A DNA stretch of 34,261 nucleotides. It comes from an uncultured Helicobacter sp. GTDB lineage: Bacteria; Campylobacterota; Campylobacteria; Campylobacterales; Helicobacteraceae. Location: assembly GCA_947177485.1 (NCBI GenBank), contig CAMWUR010000023.1:1-34261 (forward strand), given 5' to 3'. Below, in pieces: positions 23,491 through 31,314 of this stretch. Both the position numbers and the translations under genes were made by a program. The notes below the pieces were generated by a model. It saw nothing but the letters and a program-made list of their open reading frames with translations. It was not told where the DNA came from and searched no databases. Position 1 is the stretch's first letter. Each line of letters starts with the position of its first letter.

Positions 23491-23829
23491 ATGGAACAAC
23501 AACTGCCGCAGTATGCACCGCTTTTGGGAGATACCGAATACTTTATCCTGCTTTTATGTATGGTTGGTGTCATCGCCGCACTCTTTATTTGGCGACAAAA
23601 ACTAAGCGGGGGAATGCAGTTCAAAGACATATTCAAAAACAAAGGCGATGACGAGATTATGCTCATCTCCCAAAAGCCCATTGACATCAAAACGCGTCTT
23701 GTCGTGTTTCAAACTAAAGATTGTCGCTACATCGTCTTGCTTGGACAAAATCACGCATTATTAGTCGATAAAATTCCTCAAACTCCACACAAAGATTTTG
23801 AGCACGTTCTCAACCAAGAATCCAAATGA
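23491..23829 (+). CDS. fliO: FliO-like flagellar export membrane protein
   Basis: A 112-residue protein with one hydrophobic helix (YFILLLCMVGVIAALFIW, about 15-32) followed by a cytosolic domain with ISQKPIDIKTRLVVFQTKDCRYIVLLGQNHALLVDKI. This helix plus short beta domain, typical of FliO, sits between fliN and tonB where FliO lies in H. pylori. FliO helps assemble the FliP-FliR export gate. It begins 12 bases after the previous stop and its own stop overlaps the tonB ATG (ATGA). The name rests on architecture and position rather than a strong motif. Confidence 0.65.
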   Translation: MEQQLPQYAPLLGDTEYFILLLCMVGVIAALFIWRQKLSGGMQFKDIFKNKGDDEIMLISQKPIDIKTRLVVFQTKDCRYIVLLGQNHALLVDKIPQTPHKDFEHVLNQESK

Positions 23830-24521
23830 GAAAATATGGCGCAATCAGCCTTGCTCTCTCGCTCTGCATTCATCTTGTTATCATAGGGCTCTTGTATTAT
23901 TGGCTACAACCCAAACCAATGCCGCAACAGCCGCAGCGAATCTCGCTTGGCAATCTCAAGCTCGAAACCCTGCCAAATACACAAATAGCCCCGAAGAATG
24001 TACCACAAGCACCACAGCCAGCCCAACAAACGCCTTTGTCCCCGCAACAGCCCACAACATCGACACAACAAATCTCTCAACAAAAATCAACAAATACGAA
24101 GAAACCGCAAGCAACGTCAAACACAAACACTGCCACAAGCACGCCACCATCGTTTTATGAACTTCTACAAGAAAACTTTCAGAGTCCATGGCAAGAGTTT
24201 TATGGAGAAGAAGCATACAGCCTAAGCAAAGAAGATAAAGCCTATTTAGATGAAAATTATCACAAAATCTACACAATCACGCAACGTAATCTCCGCTACC
24301 CGCCCGAGGCAGGGCGGCTGGGGCTGCAAGGCACAAATCGTGTTGAATTCTATCTGCAACCCAATGGCGACATTACAGATTTGAGAATCACGAGTTCATC
24401 GGGGTATGCGATGTTTGATAAAAATAGCCTGCGTACAATCGAAATTTCGTATAAAGACTACCCTCGCCCCAAAAAGCCGCTCAAGATTATTTTTTATATC
24501 CACTACAAAATCGGCTATTAA
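23826..24521 (+). CDS. tonB: TonB-like energy-transducing protein
   Basis: A 231-residue inner-membrane protein: an N-terminal anchor (about 6-26, LALSLCIHLVIIGLLYYW), a long Pro/Gln/Thr-rich periplasmic linker (about 28-115), and a C-terminal TonB domain with RYPPEAGRLGLQGTNRVEF, LQPNGDITDLRITSSSG and DKNSLRTIE. TonB couples the proton motive force via ExbB/ExbD to outer-membrane receptors for iron, nickel or vitamin B12. exbB and exbD are not in this window. The ATG overlaps the fliO-like stop. The linker reading frame is unusually rich in A and C, which is normal for such Pro/Gln/Thr linkers. Confidence 0.85.
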   Translation: MRKYGAISLALSLCIHLVIIGLLYYWLQPKPMPQQPQRISLGNLKLETLPNTQIAPKNVPQAPQPAQQTPLSPQQPTTSTQQISQQKSTNTKKPQATSNTNTATSTPPSFYELLQENFQSPWQEFYGEEAYSLSKEDKAYLDENYHKIYTITQRNLRYPPEAGRLGLQGTNRVEFYLQPNGDITDLRITSSSGYAMFDKNSLRTIEISYKDYPRPKKPLKIIFYIHYKIGY

Positions 24522-24532
24522 GGCATTGCAGC

Positions 24533-26128
24533 CTAGTGTAGTTCTTGGAATCCGCGCAAACTCTCAAGCAGCGCAAGTACTTTTTTGCTCGCAATGATGT
24601 CTTTTGCCGCATAAAAGCCTTCGGCAATGCTTTGCGTTTGCCCATAGAGATAGAGTGCAGCGCCCATATTGAGCGCAACAAGGTCAAGCTTGGGTGAGGG
24701 TTTATTATGGAAAATATCCATCGTAATGCGCGTATTTTTCTCCACACTGCCACCTGCAAGTAGCGAAGAATCGACATAATCAAGCCCCACTTCAAGCGGG
24801 GTAAAGTCAAAACTTTTGATACTGCCGTCTTTAAGCTCCGTGATATGTGTTGGGGCACATAGCGAGATTTCATCATAGCCATCAAATCCACTCACAACAA
24901 GCGCTCGTTGGATACCTAAAATACTCAAGGATTCTGCCATAATGTCAGTATAGCGCCTATCAAACACGCCAATGAGTTGGTGCGTTACATTTGCGGGGTT
25001 GCTCAAAGGTCCAACGAGGTTGAAAGCTGTTCTAAATCCAAGCGATTTGCGCGCGGGGCTCGCGAAACGTAAAGCGGCATGGTATTTTGCAGCATACAAA
25101 AACGCAAAGCCATGCTGACGATACATCGCCAAGGATTGTTCGGCGCTTAGGTTGGTGTCGATTCCTAAGCTCTGTAACAAATCGGCGCTGCCACTCTTGC
25201 TCGTTACCGCTCTGTTGCCATGTTTGATGATATGCACACCCCCACTTGCAAGCAATAAAGCTGTCGTTGTTGAGACATTGAATGTTTTTTGTGCGCTCCC
25301 GCCTGTACCGACAATATCAAGCCGTTTGTCATGGACATCAAGCACCCTAAAAGATAGCGCCTTTTTCTTAAGCAGGCTTGCAAATCCTGCGAGTTCTTCG
25401 CTATTCACACCCTTGACTTCCAAAAGACTTAGAAACGCGCCAATCTGCGCGTCATTGAGCGCGCCTTCGGTGATTTCGTCCATGATATGATAGGCTTCTT
25501 TGAAATTGAGCGATTCAAGGCGCAAAATCTTTTGGAGATAGAGTTGCGTGGGCGGGTTCTCGCGGCGGTAATGCAGGAAGTTTTGCAGCATTTGCATGCC
25601 ATGTTCTGTGCCAATCGATTCGGGGTGAAACTGCAAACCCATGAGCGCATATTCTTTGTGCTCAACAGCCATGACATCGCCATCTTCGCTTGTTGCGGCG
25701 ATGATAAAATCTTCGCTAATCGCTTCTTTTTGACCCACGAGTGAATGGTAGCGCGCCACCTTGACTTTGGGTGGGATATGCCGAAAAAGCCCCTTACCAT
25801 GATGGTCAATCGATTCGACTTTGCCATGTACAATATGTCGAGCATTGACAATCGGAGTACCAAACGCAGCAAGAATCGCCTGATGTCCCAAACAGATTCC
25901 AAGAATCGGAATCTTGCCACAAAAATGCTGCACAACGGCGATAGAAATGCCCGCCTCGCTCGGCGTGCGCGGACCTGGACCAATCAAGATGTGCGTGGGC
26001 TTGAGTGCAGCGATTGCATCGATTGTGATTCTATCGTTGCGCACCACCTTAAGGCTATGCCCAAGCTGTGCGATGGCTTGCGCAATATTGTAGGTAAAAG
26101 AATCATAATTATCAATGAGCAATATCAT
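24533..26128 (-). CDS. trpGD: Bifunctional TrpGD: anthranilate synthase glutaminase/anthranilate phosphoribosyltransferase
   Basis: A 531-residue fusion for the first two steps of tryptophan synthesis. The class I glutaminase (1-190) has Cys79 in LGICLGHQ and the His168/Glu170 pair in LQFHPES. After a short linker, TrpD (about 200-531) has the PRPP-binding DIVGTGGS, the KHGNRAVTSKSGSADLL segment and NLVGPLSNPA. The fused form, as in E. coli and C. jejuni, is the one I would expect in this phylum. Its ATG overlaps the trpE stop by 17 bases, so expression is coupled. trpC, trpF, trpB and trpA are not in this window. Confidence 0.95.
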   Translation of the reverse strand: MILLIDNYDSFTYNIAQAIAQLGHSLKVVRNDRITIDAIAALKPTHILIGPGPRTPSEAGISIAVVQHFCGKIPILGICLGHQAILAAFGTPIVNARHIVHGKVESIDHHGKGLFRHIPPKVKVARYHSLVGQKEAISEDFIIAATSEDGDVMAVEHKEYALMGLQFHPESIGTEHGMQMLQNFLHYRRENPPTQLYLQKILRLESLNFKEAYHIMDEITEGALNDAQIGAFLSLLEVKGVNSEELAGFASLLKKKALSFRVLDVHDKRLDIVGTGGSAQKTFNVSTTTALLLASGGVHIIKHGNRAVTSKSGSADLLQSLGIDTNLSAEQSLAMYRQHGFAFLYAAKYHAALRFASPARKSLGFRTAFNLVGPLSNPANVTHQLIGVFDRRYTDIMAESLSILGIQRALVVSGFDGYDEISLCAPTHITELKDGSIKSFDFTPLEVGLDYVDSSLLAGGSVEKNTRITMDIFHNKPSPKLDLVALNMGAALYLYGQTQSIAEGFYAAKDIIASKKVLALLESLRGFQELH

Positions 26129-27578
26129 TCATGTTCCTCATCGAGCTTGTATCAAGGGATTCTTCGCTTGCACCCCCTGTGATAGCATAGAGCAATGAGC
26201 GCATTTTATTGTGTGTCTCTTGCCATTCCTCGTCTGGATTTGAATCATAGACAATCCCCCCACCTGCTTGTAGGTAATACACGCCATCGCGATACAAGGC
26301 AGTACGCAGAGTGATGCAACTATTGAGATTATTTTTATGGTCGATATAGCCCAAACAGCCGGCATAAAATCCACGCGCATGCGTTTCGAGACGCGCAATC
26401 AATTCAATAGCAGCAATCTTTGGTGCGCCAGAAACCGTGCCTGCAGGAAAGGTAGCATGCAAAATATCACGAATGGTTTTATCTGCACTCAATGTGGCAC
26501 TGATTTCAGACGCGATATGCGTAATCCGCGCCGTTTTTTCAAGGGTCTTGAACTTCTCAACCACAACCGAACCCGGCTTGCTCACCTTTGCAAGATCATT
26601 GCGCCCCAAATCAACAAGCATGAGATGTTCGGCATTTTCTTTGATATTGTCGAGCAATTGCGATTCGAGCACTCTGTCTTCTTCGCGGTCAGCCCCACGT
26701 CTGCAGCTGCCTGCAATCGGGCGCAAGGTGAGTTTGTCGTCATCGAGCTTCACCATAATCTCTGGGCTTGCGCCCAACAAAATAAAATCATCAAAATCAC
26801 AATAGAACATATAGGGACTAGGATTTTCATGACGCAAATTCTTATAGGCTGCAAGCGGAGGCAAGGTGGTGTGCACCTCAAGTGAGCGCGAAGGCACACA
26901 TTGCATGACATTGCCTTGATAAATCTCATCTTGAATCGTGCGCACAAAGTCTTGATATGGAATCTCATGGTCCATAATCGTTGCATGGTGAATCTGTGAT
27001 GTTTGTGGTACATCATTTTGTTGTAACAAATCACAAAGAGAATCGAGCCGCTGTTGTGTAGGGACAAACGATTCTCCTGCATAGCTCAAGCAAAAAAGAT
27101 GTGCAGAATCGTAGAGATGGTCAAATACAAGAATCTCGCGCGGAAATACAAATGCACAATCATAATGTGGAACACGCTTGGGTGCATGAAAAGTGACGTT
27201 TTCGATTTCAGAAAAAAACTCAAATCCCAAATAGCCGATTCCACCAAGTGGGAGCGGAAAATCAAAGTCAGCTTGTACTTCTGGAGCAAATGAGCGAAAA
27301 TGCGCAAGCCATTCAAGATAGTCTTTCGTGCTATCAAGCGCACTCAAATCATGCCGACTCGTTTCATCGAGTAAAAAATATTGTCCCGACTCTTTGATGA
27401 GCATAAAAGCAGGAGCGAGAACAAGCAATGAATAGCGTCCGCGACCACTTGACAAATAGGCAGATTCGAGCAAAAATTTTCCCTTGAGCTTCTCAAATGC
27501 ACTCAAGGGCGTGAGTGTATGCGCCAAAATTTTTTTGTGAATCATCTGCCCACTTGATGTAGGGGCGAGCGGCAACAT
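26112..27578 (-). CDS. trpE: Anthranilate synthase component I
   Basis: Converts chorismate to anthranilate with ammonia from TrpG (488 residues). An N-terminal FLLESA motif corresponds to the tryptophan feedback site LLES, which argues for TrpE rather than PabB. Catalytic chorismate-binding motifs follow: ILLGASPEIMVKL, LRPIAGSCRRG, ENAEHLMLVDLGRNDL, FPAGTVSGAPK and the final QAGGGIVYDSNPDEE. The ATG (27578) overlaps the hsrA stop as TAATG; a second ATG at 27545 is an alternative start. Placement directly behind hsrA, without a separate promoter or leader peptide, suggests that expression depends on hsrA transcription. Confidence 0.93.
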   Translation of the reverse strand: MLPLAPTSSGQMIHKKILAHTLTPLSAFEKLKGKFLLESAYLSSGRGRYSLLVLAPAFMLIKESGQYFLLDETSRHDLSALDSTKDYLEWLAHFRSFAPEVQADFDFPLPLGGIGYLGFEFFSEIENVTFHAPKRVPHYDCAFVFPREILVFDHLYDSAHLFCLSYAGESFVPTQQRLDSLCDLLQQNDVPQTSQIHHATIMDHEIPYQDFVRTIQDEIYQGNVMQCVPSRSLEVHTTLPPLAAYKNLRHENPSPYMFYCDFDDFILLGASPEIMVKLDDDKLTLRPIAGSCRRGADREEDRVLESQLLDNIKENAEHLMLVDLGRNDLAKVSKPGSVVVEKFKTLEKTARITHIASEISATLSADKTIRDILHATFPAGTVSGAPKIAAIELIARLETHARGFYAGCLGYIDHKNNLNSCITLRTALYRDGVYYLQAGGGIVYDSNPDEEWQETHNKMRSLLYAITGGASEESLDTSSMRNMNDIAH

Positions 27579-28255
27579 TAACTATTTGCCTCTTTGGGAT
27601 AGCAAAAACGATAGCCTCTGCGGCGCACGGTTTCAATCGTTGCGATATTAAGCGGCTTGTCCATTTTCTGTCGAATCTGATTAATCGCCACTTCAATCAC
27701 ATTGGGTGTTACAAGCTCGGGCTCCTCCCAAATCGCATCAAGCAATTGCTCTTTGGAAACAATCTGGTCACGGTGACGCGCGAGATGTGTGAGCACTTCA
27801 AACGGCTTGCCTTTGAGCTCGATTTCTTCGCCATTATACGTAATTTTTTCTTCATCGGGATTGATTGTAAGCGATTCGATTTCGATAAGATTTGTACCAC
27901 CAAAGCGCAAGCGCGCTTCGATTCGAGCCACCAAAACATCAAAATCAAAGGGCTTTTTGATATAATCATCTGCTCCTGCTCGAAGTGCCTCTATCTCACT
28001 TTCTTTATCTTCGCGGTCAGAGAGAATCACGACGGCAGTACGAGGAGATTTGGATTTGACGGGCATGATAATGTCGATTCCGTTTCCATCAGGAAGTGTC
28101 CAATCCGTGAGAACCAAGTCATAATTGCGAATGCTAATATAGTACTCGCCATCTTTGAGATTCTCTGCCACATCGGCTTGATAATTTAGTTCTGCAAGCC
28201 CATCTGCAAGGGTCTTGGTTAAGGTAATTTCGTCTTCTATAATGAGTATACGCAT
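27578..28255 (-). CDS. hsrA: HsrA/CosR orphan response regulator (OmpR family)
   Basis: Essential orphan regulator (225 residues) of Campylobacterota. The C-terminal winged-helix domain is nearly identical to what I remember of H. pylori HP1043 and C. jejuni CosR: KGKPFEVLTHLARHRDQIVS, PELVTPNVIEVAINQIRQKM and RRRGYRFCYPK. The receiver has a full acidic pocket, with Glu8/Asp9, Asp51 in LVLTDWTLPDG, Ser79 and Lys101. Published H. pylori HsrA, by contrast, lacks an acceptor Asp. No histidine kinase gene is nearby. A TACAAT box and a tandem TTTAAG-ATTAAC sequence lie upstream; the first gene of the hsrA-trpE-trpGD operon. Confidence 0.95.
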   Translation of the reverse strand: MRILIIEDEITLTKTLADGLAELNYQADVAENLKDGEYYISIRNYDLVLTDWTLPDGNGIDIIMPVKSKSPRTAVVILSDREDKESEIEALRAGADDYIKKPFDFDVLVARIEARLRFGGTNLIEIESLTINPDEEKITYNGEEIELKGKPFEVLTHLARHRDQIVSKEQLLDAIWEEPELVTPNVIEVAINQIRQKMDKPLNIATIETVRRRGYRFCYPKEANS

Positions 28256-28297
28256 AGAACTCCTTTGGCTCTCTTGAGATTTGGTTGAATAGGAGTT

Positions 28298-28303
28298 ATT
28301 GTA
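28298..28303 (-). promoter_or_regulatory. -10 box of hsrA with possible operator upstream
   Basis: TACAAT on the minus strand lies 42 bases before the hsrA ATG at 28255. About 12 bases further up (28315-28326) is TTTAAGATTAAC, two TTAA-containing half-sites in tandem, near the -35 position. HsrA and CosR are known to bind TTAA-type direct repeats and their own promoters, so autoregulation is plausible but only inferred. Confidence 0.4.
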
Positions 28304-28392
28304 GCATATTTTTAGTTAATCTTAAACTTTTTGACACGTTTTTGAGAGAAATTCCTCCACATCGCCCATCTTGACGTTTGGATGCTTTGGCG

Positions 28393-28956
28393 CTATGCCC
28401 GCAAATCCAGCATCATGTTAACATGCACTGCTTCTCTTGTGGGTGAGGATTCTTGCTCATAGAGAACCCCTGACTCAACCACAATCCGCTTGCTAAACCA
28501 ATGTTGTGTCTCGGGCAGCTGCTCCTCTAGCCCTTCATACTTATATTGTTGGCGCTCCTGCTGTGTGCGGCGCAAGGAATCATTGTTACCATTTGGAACA
28601 AGATTCTTCACAATCGCCCATGCACCATAGCTTTCATCGAGATCAATAAAAAAACCTGAAGATTGCACAGAATCATTGTCTGTATCGCGCAACATCTGCT
28701 GTTCAAAAACCTGAAAATCTTGCTTTAACATCTCGGTATAGTCGCTGTCTTTTGCCATTTTTTGCAAGATATTCACAGGTAGCATGAGATGATTGTTGCC
28801 CTCATTTCTAAAGACATTCTTTACATTTGGAATCCCCACTTCAATCTGCATTCCCGAAAATCTCTGCTTGAGATTCTGCAAAAGCGCATTCGCCTTGGGA
28901 GGGATTCCAGAAAGGCTGTTGTAACTTCGTGTTGCTTTGTTGTTCCAAACTTGCAT
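28393..28956 (-). CDS. Hypothetical protein, possibly sigma54-dependent
   Basis: A 187-residue soluble protein with no signal peptide or membrane segment. I do not recognise a function. It begins MQVWNNKATRSYNSLSG, contains NHLMLPVNILQKMAKDSDY and a stretch FFIDLDESYGAWAIVK, and ends in LDLRA. Its style recalls uncharacterised Campylobacterota proteins of the DUF6033 kind, which I have not been able to check. An AAAGGAGC ribosome-binding site precedes the ATG. A sigma54-type element (28980-28995) sits at the right distance, which would place the gene in the flagellar RpoN regulon of these bacteria. It is 43 bases downstream of the CopD-like gene. Confidence 0.7.
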   Translation of the reverse strand: MQVWNNKATRSYNSLSGIPPKANALLQNLKQRFSGMQIEVGIPNVKNVFRNEGNNHLMLPVNILQKMAKDSDYTEMLKQDFQVFEQQMLRDTDNDSVQSSGFFIDLDESYGAWAIVKNLVPNGNNDSLRRTQQERQQYKYEGLEEQLPETQHWFSKRIVVESGVLYEQESSPTREAVHVNMMLDLRA

Positions 28957-28979
28957 AGTCGCTCCTTTGGAAAAATTTC

Positions 28980-28995
28980 AGCAAAGAACGTTCCA
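28980..28995 (-). promoter_or_regulatory. Candidate sigma54 (-24/-12) promoter
   Basis: The minus strand reads TGGAAC, five bases, TTGCT. This keeps the invariant GG and GC doublets ten bases apart and differs from the TGGCAC-N5-TTGCW consensus at one position. Transcription would begin near 28970, about 14 bases before ATG 28956, with the AAAGGAGC site in that leader. No TATAAT-like box competes. Confidence 0.5.
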
Positions 28996-28999
28996 CGTC

Positions 29000-29440
29000 T
29001 CACCAGCCATAAAAAGCAAATTTTGCCAACACCACAATCAAAAAGCCCAAACAAAGCGCTACGGGGTGAATGATTTTGCTGACCGGATTGGGCTTGTGGA
29101 GAAACTTGCAACTTAGTGAAATGATGACCATGGCGACAATGAGCAATGCAAGGACAATTTTAAGCAACAAGAGACGTTGCAGATTTGTTGCGAAATAGCC
29201 AACATCAGAATTGAAATAGAATCCAAACATTGCTCCGCCTGTGAGAACAAGCAACAAAAGACAAAGGGGCATAATCTTTGTGCCACGTGCAGAAATCACG
29301 GAAAACATGCGATCTGCAAACTCATCGCCAAGCTTTTTGCGCACAAGAGACAGCAGCACAACATCAGTAAAAATAAAGCCCAAAAAAATAATCGCGCAGC
29401 ACAGATGCACAACCAAGAAATAAGGATACATCACCGACAT
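29000..29440 (-). CDS. Four-helix membrane protein, CopD-like
   Basis: A 146-residue integral membrane protein with four hydrophobic helices, at about 5-30, 57-77, 90-110 and 122-142. The first helix contains LVVHLCCAIIFLGFIFTDVVLL, with a histidine, and a pattern seen in small CopD-like proteins of this phylum. The CopD family is linked to copper handling, and related four-helix proteins bind haem; only His12 and one later His are visible, so neither function can be asserted. An AAGGAGGAACA ribosome-binding site precedes the ATG. It stands upstream of the hypothetical gene that has its own sigma54-like promoter. Confidence 0.6.
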   Translation of the reverse strand: MSVMYPYFLVVHLCCAIIFLGFIFTDVVLLSLVRKKLGDEFADRMFSVISARGTKIMPLCLLLLVLTGGAMFGFYFNSDVGYFATNLQRLLLLKIVLALLIVAMVIISLSCKFLHKPNPVSKIIHPVALCLGFLIVVLAKFAFYGW

Positions 29441-29495
29441 TGTTCCTCCTTATATCACATCGACGATAGATAGCACAAAGAAGCTTAAAAAATAT

Positions 29496-30338
29496 TTATT
29501 CGTCTTCACCAAGCACGATGGGCTGCACAAAGGGCACATGTGTCCCAACAACAGGAATCTTCTCCCGCTTGTATTCTTGCAAAAGCCGCGTGCGTGTGCG
29601 TGCAGCCAACGCGCCGTCATGGTCATAGGTTGTCGAAATCCATGGCGCATGTGTCTGAACAGCGAAATGATGCAACAAATCAGCAAAGAATAGGAACGTA
29701 TCGTCTTTATAGGCGAATTTGACAACAACATGCCCTGGTGTGTGCCCATACGCAGGAGAAGTCGAAATTTGTAATGTGCTTTGGGGGAATAGATTGATGT
29801 TGTGTTCAATAAAAATGCGCCTCTTGCCAAAGCTTTCAAATGCCTTGCGCGCCGTATCATTGGTGCTTGCTGTCCAAAAATCGTACTCCTTTTTGTCTAT
29901 CATGAGTGTTGCATTCGGGAAATTGCTCTCGCCTTTTTCATTCAAAATTGCGCCAATATGGTCGCCATGCCCGTGCGTGATGAGGATATGCGTGATGTCA
30001 CTAAATTGCAGCCCAACCTCGCGCAAAGCACTCTGCAACACCGCTGTGGTGCTCGCAAAACCTGTATCGACAAGCAGATGATAATTAGGCGCTTTGACAA
30101 GCACGATATTATGCTCATTAAACGGCATTCTATATTGATAGATTATCTCTTTTTCCTCGTCAGTTTGGGGCAGCAAAATGCTCGTATTGATGTCGCGCTT
30201 GGCGAGCGAAAGCACAATCACTTCGGCACTGCCCATTTTCGTATGATACATTGCAACCTCTGCCCACAAGCAACCAAACAACAGGAAAAAAATAAATCGT
30301 GGTATGCAGTATGACATCAAGTTAGAAGCGATGCGCAT
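29496..30338 (-). CDS. Secreted metallo-beta-lactamase-fold hydrolase
   Basis: An exported MBL-fold protein of 280 residues. The N-terminal hydrophobic segment (about 10-27, ending CLWAEVA) looks like a signal peptide. The zinc site is complete: THGHGDH at 121-127 (HxHxDH), GHTPGHV, Asp in FFADLLHH and a late THVPF histidine. VDTGFAS is the first MBL strand motif. Family members include lactonases, glyoxalase II-like enzymes and beta-lactamases; this sequence resembles the lactonase/glyoxylase type more than class B beta-lactamases, but the substrate is unknown. The ATG has an AAAGGAGAGAAAC site, and a near-perfect sigma70 promoter lies just upstream. Confidence 0.82.
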   Translation of the reverse strand: MRIASNLMSYCIPRFIFFLLFGCLWAEVAMYHTKMGSAEVIVLSLAKRDINTSILLPQTDEEKEIIYQYRMPFNEHNIVLVKAPNYHLLVDTGFASTTAVLQSALREVGLQFSDITHILITHGHGDHIGAILNEKGESNFPNATLMIDKKEYDFWTASTNDTARKAFESFGKRRIFIEHNINLFPQSTLQISTSPAYGHTPGHVVVKFAYKDDTFLFFADLLHHFAVQTHAPWISTTYDHDGALAARTRTRLLQEYKREKIPVVGTHVPFVQPIVLGEDE

Positions 30339-30373
30339 GTTTCTCTCCTTTTCGGGCTTCTCTTTTGCGCCAC

Positions 30374-30402
30374 ATTATACATGCAACTACCCACAAAGTC
30401 AA
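30374..30402 (-). promoter_or_regulatory. Consensus sigma70 promoter of the MBL-fold gene
   Basis: On the minus strand: TTGACT (30402-30397), a 17-base spacer, then TATAAT (30379-30374). This is the only promoter in the window with both elements near consensus, so constitutive strong transcription of the MBL gene is expected. The znuA gene starts divergently at 30462. Confidence 0.75.
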
Positions 30403-30461
30403 GTTTTAAGAAATAAATAAGCCCAACTTTGCTACAAATCCATATTTAAACAAGGATTCCA

Positions 30462-31307
30462 ATGCGACTTTTATTTCTATTCCTCATGAGCTTTGTATGT
30501 GCTAAACCTATTGTGAGTGTCAGCATTCCCCCGCAAGCATTTTTTGTGGAGCAGATTGCAGGCGATTTGTTTGAAATTCAAATCATCATTCCGCCTAATA
30601 CCGATGAGCATAACTTTGAGCTCAAGCCTCAAACCATGCAAGCACTCGAAAAAAGCACCATCTATTTCACGATTGGCTTAGAACTCGAGTCTGTATTGCT
30701 ACAAAAATTGCAACAATATAAAAATATTCGGATTGTCCCAACCAACAAAGGGCTTGCGAGTTTGCCAAACATGCACAGCGCGCACGAGCATGCGCACGAC
30801 CATGAACATGGCGAGAACGACCCGCATATCTGGCTTGACCCAATCTTGGTTCAAGAACAGGCGAGAATCATCGCGCATGCACTTGGAGAACGTTTCGCGA
30901 AAAACAAAGATGTCTTTATGAAGAATCTTGAGATTTTTCAAGCAAAACTTACAGAACTTGACGCGCAGATTCGCGAGCAATTTAAGGATAAAACATTTAG
31001 AGATTTTATCATCTACCACCCCTCGTGGGGATATTTCGCACATCGCTATGACTTGCGTCAGATTCCGATAGAAATCGAGGGCAAAGAGCCCAAACCAAGA
31101 GACTTGCAACGTCTGATGAAACGTATCGAGAGAGAAAATTTCCGCGCGATTTTCGTCCAACAAGGATTCCCCGATTCACTCGCAAAAACCATTGCGCAGA
31201 GTTGTAAGGGTTGCAATATTGAGATTCTCACGCTCGACCATCTCGCAGAGGACTGGGAACAGAATCTGCTTGAATCGGCACGCAAGATTGCCCAAAGCTT
31301 GCAATGA
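30462..31307 (+). CDS. znuA: Zinc ABC transporter periplasmic-binding protein
   Basis: Cluster A-I metal-binding protein (281 residues) that captures zinc in the periplasm and hands it to ZnuB. Signal peptide MRLLFLFLMSFVCA. A histidine-rich loop (HSAHEHAHDHEHGENDPH, about residues 106-123) is the mark of zinc rather than manganese proteins. Candidate ligands are His in TDEHNFELKP, DPHIWLD, and His in YHPSWGYFAH. The start is ATG 30462 after CAAGGATT; a GCTACAAAT sequence at 30431-30439 may be part of its promoter. znuC begins 7 bases after its stop. A Zur or Fur site could not be identified by eye. Confidence 0.9.
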   Translation: MRLLFLFLMSFVCAKPIVSVSIPPQAFFVEQIAGDLFEIQIIIPPNTDEHNFELKPQTMQALEKSTIYFTIGLELESVLLQKLQQYKNIRIVPTNKGLASLPNMHSAHEHAHDHEHGENDPHIWLDPILVQEQARIIAHALGERFAKNKDVFMKNLEIFQAKLTELDAQIREQFKDKTFRDFIIYHPSWGYFAHRYDLRQIPIEIEGKEPKPRDLQRLMKRIERENFRAIFVQQGFPDSLAKTIAQSCKGCNIEILTLDHLAEDWEQNLLESARKIAQSLQ

Positions 31308-31314
31308 TTGCGCC

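Noticed and set aside
24522-24532. Terminator between tonB and trpGD
   Set aside because: Only 11 bases separate the stops and no stable hairpin with a T-run is visible.
31192-31314. Upstream extension of znuC
   Set aside because: These codons overlap the znuA coding region in another frame and look unlike any ABC protein N-terminus.
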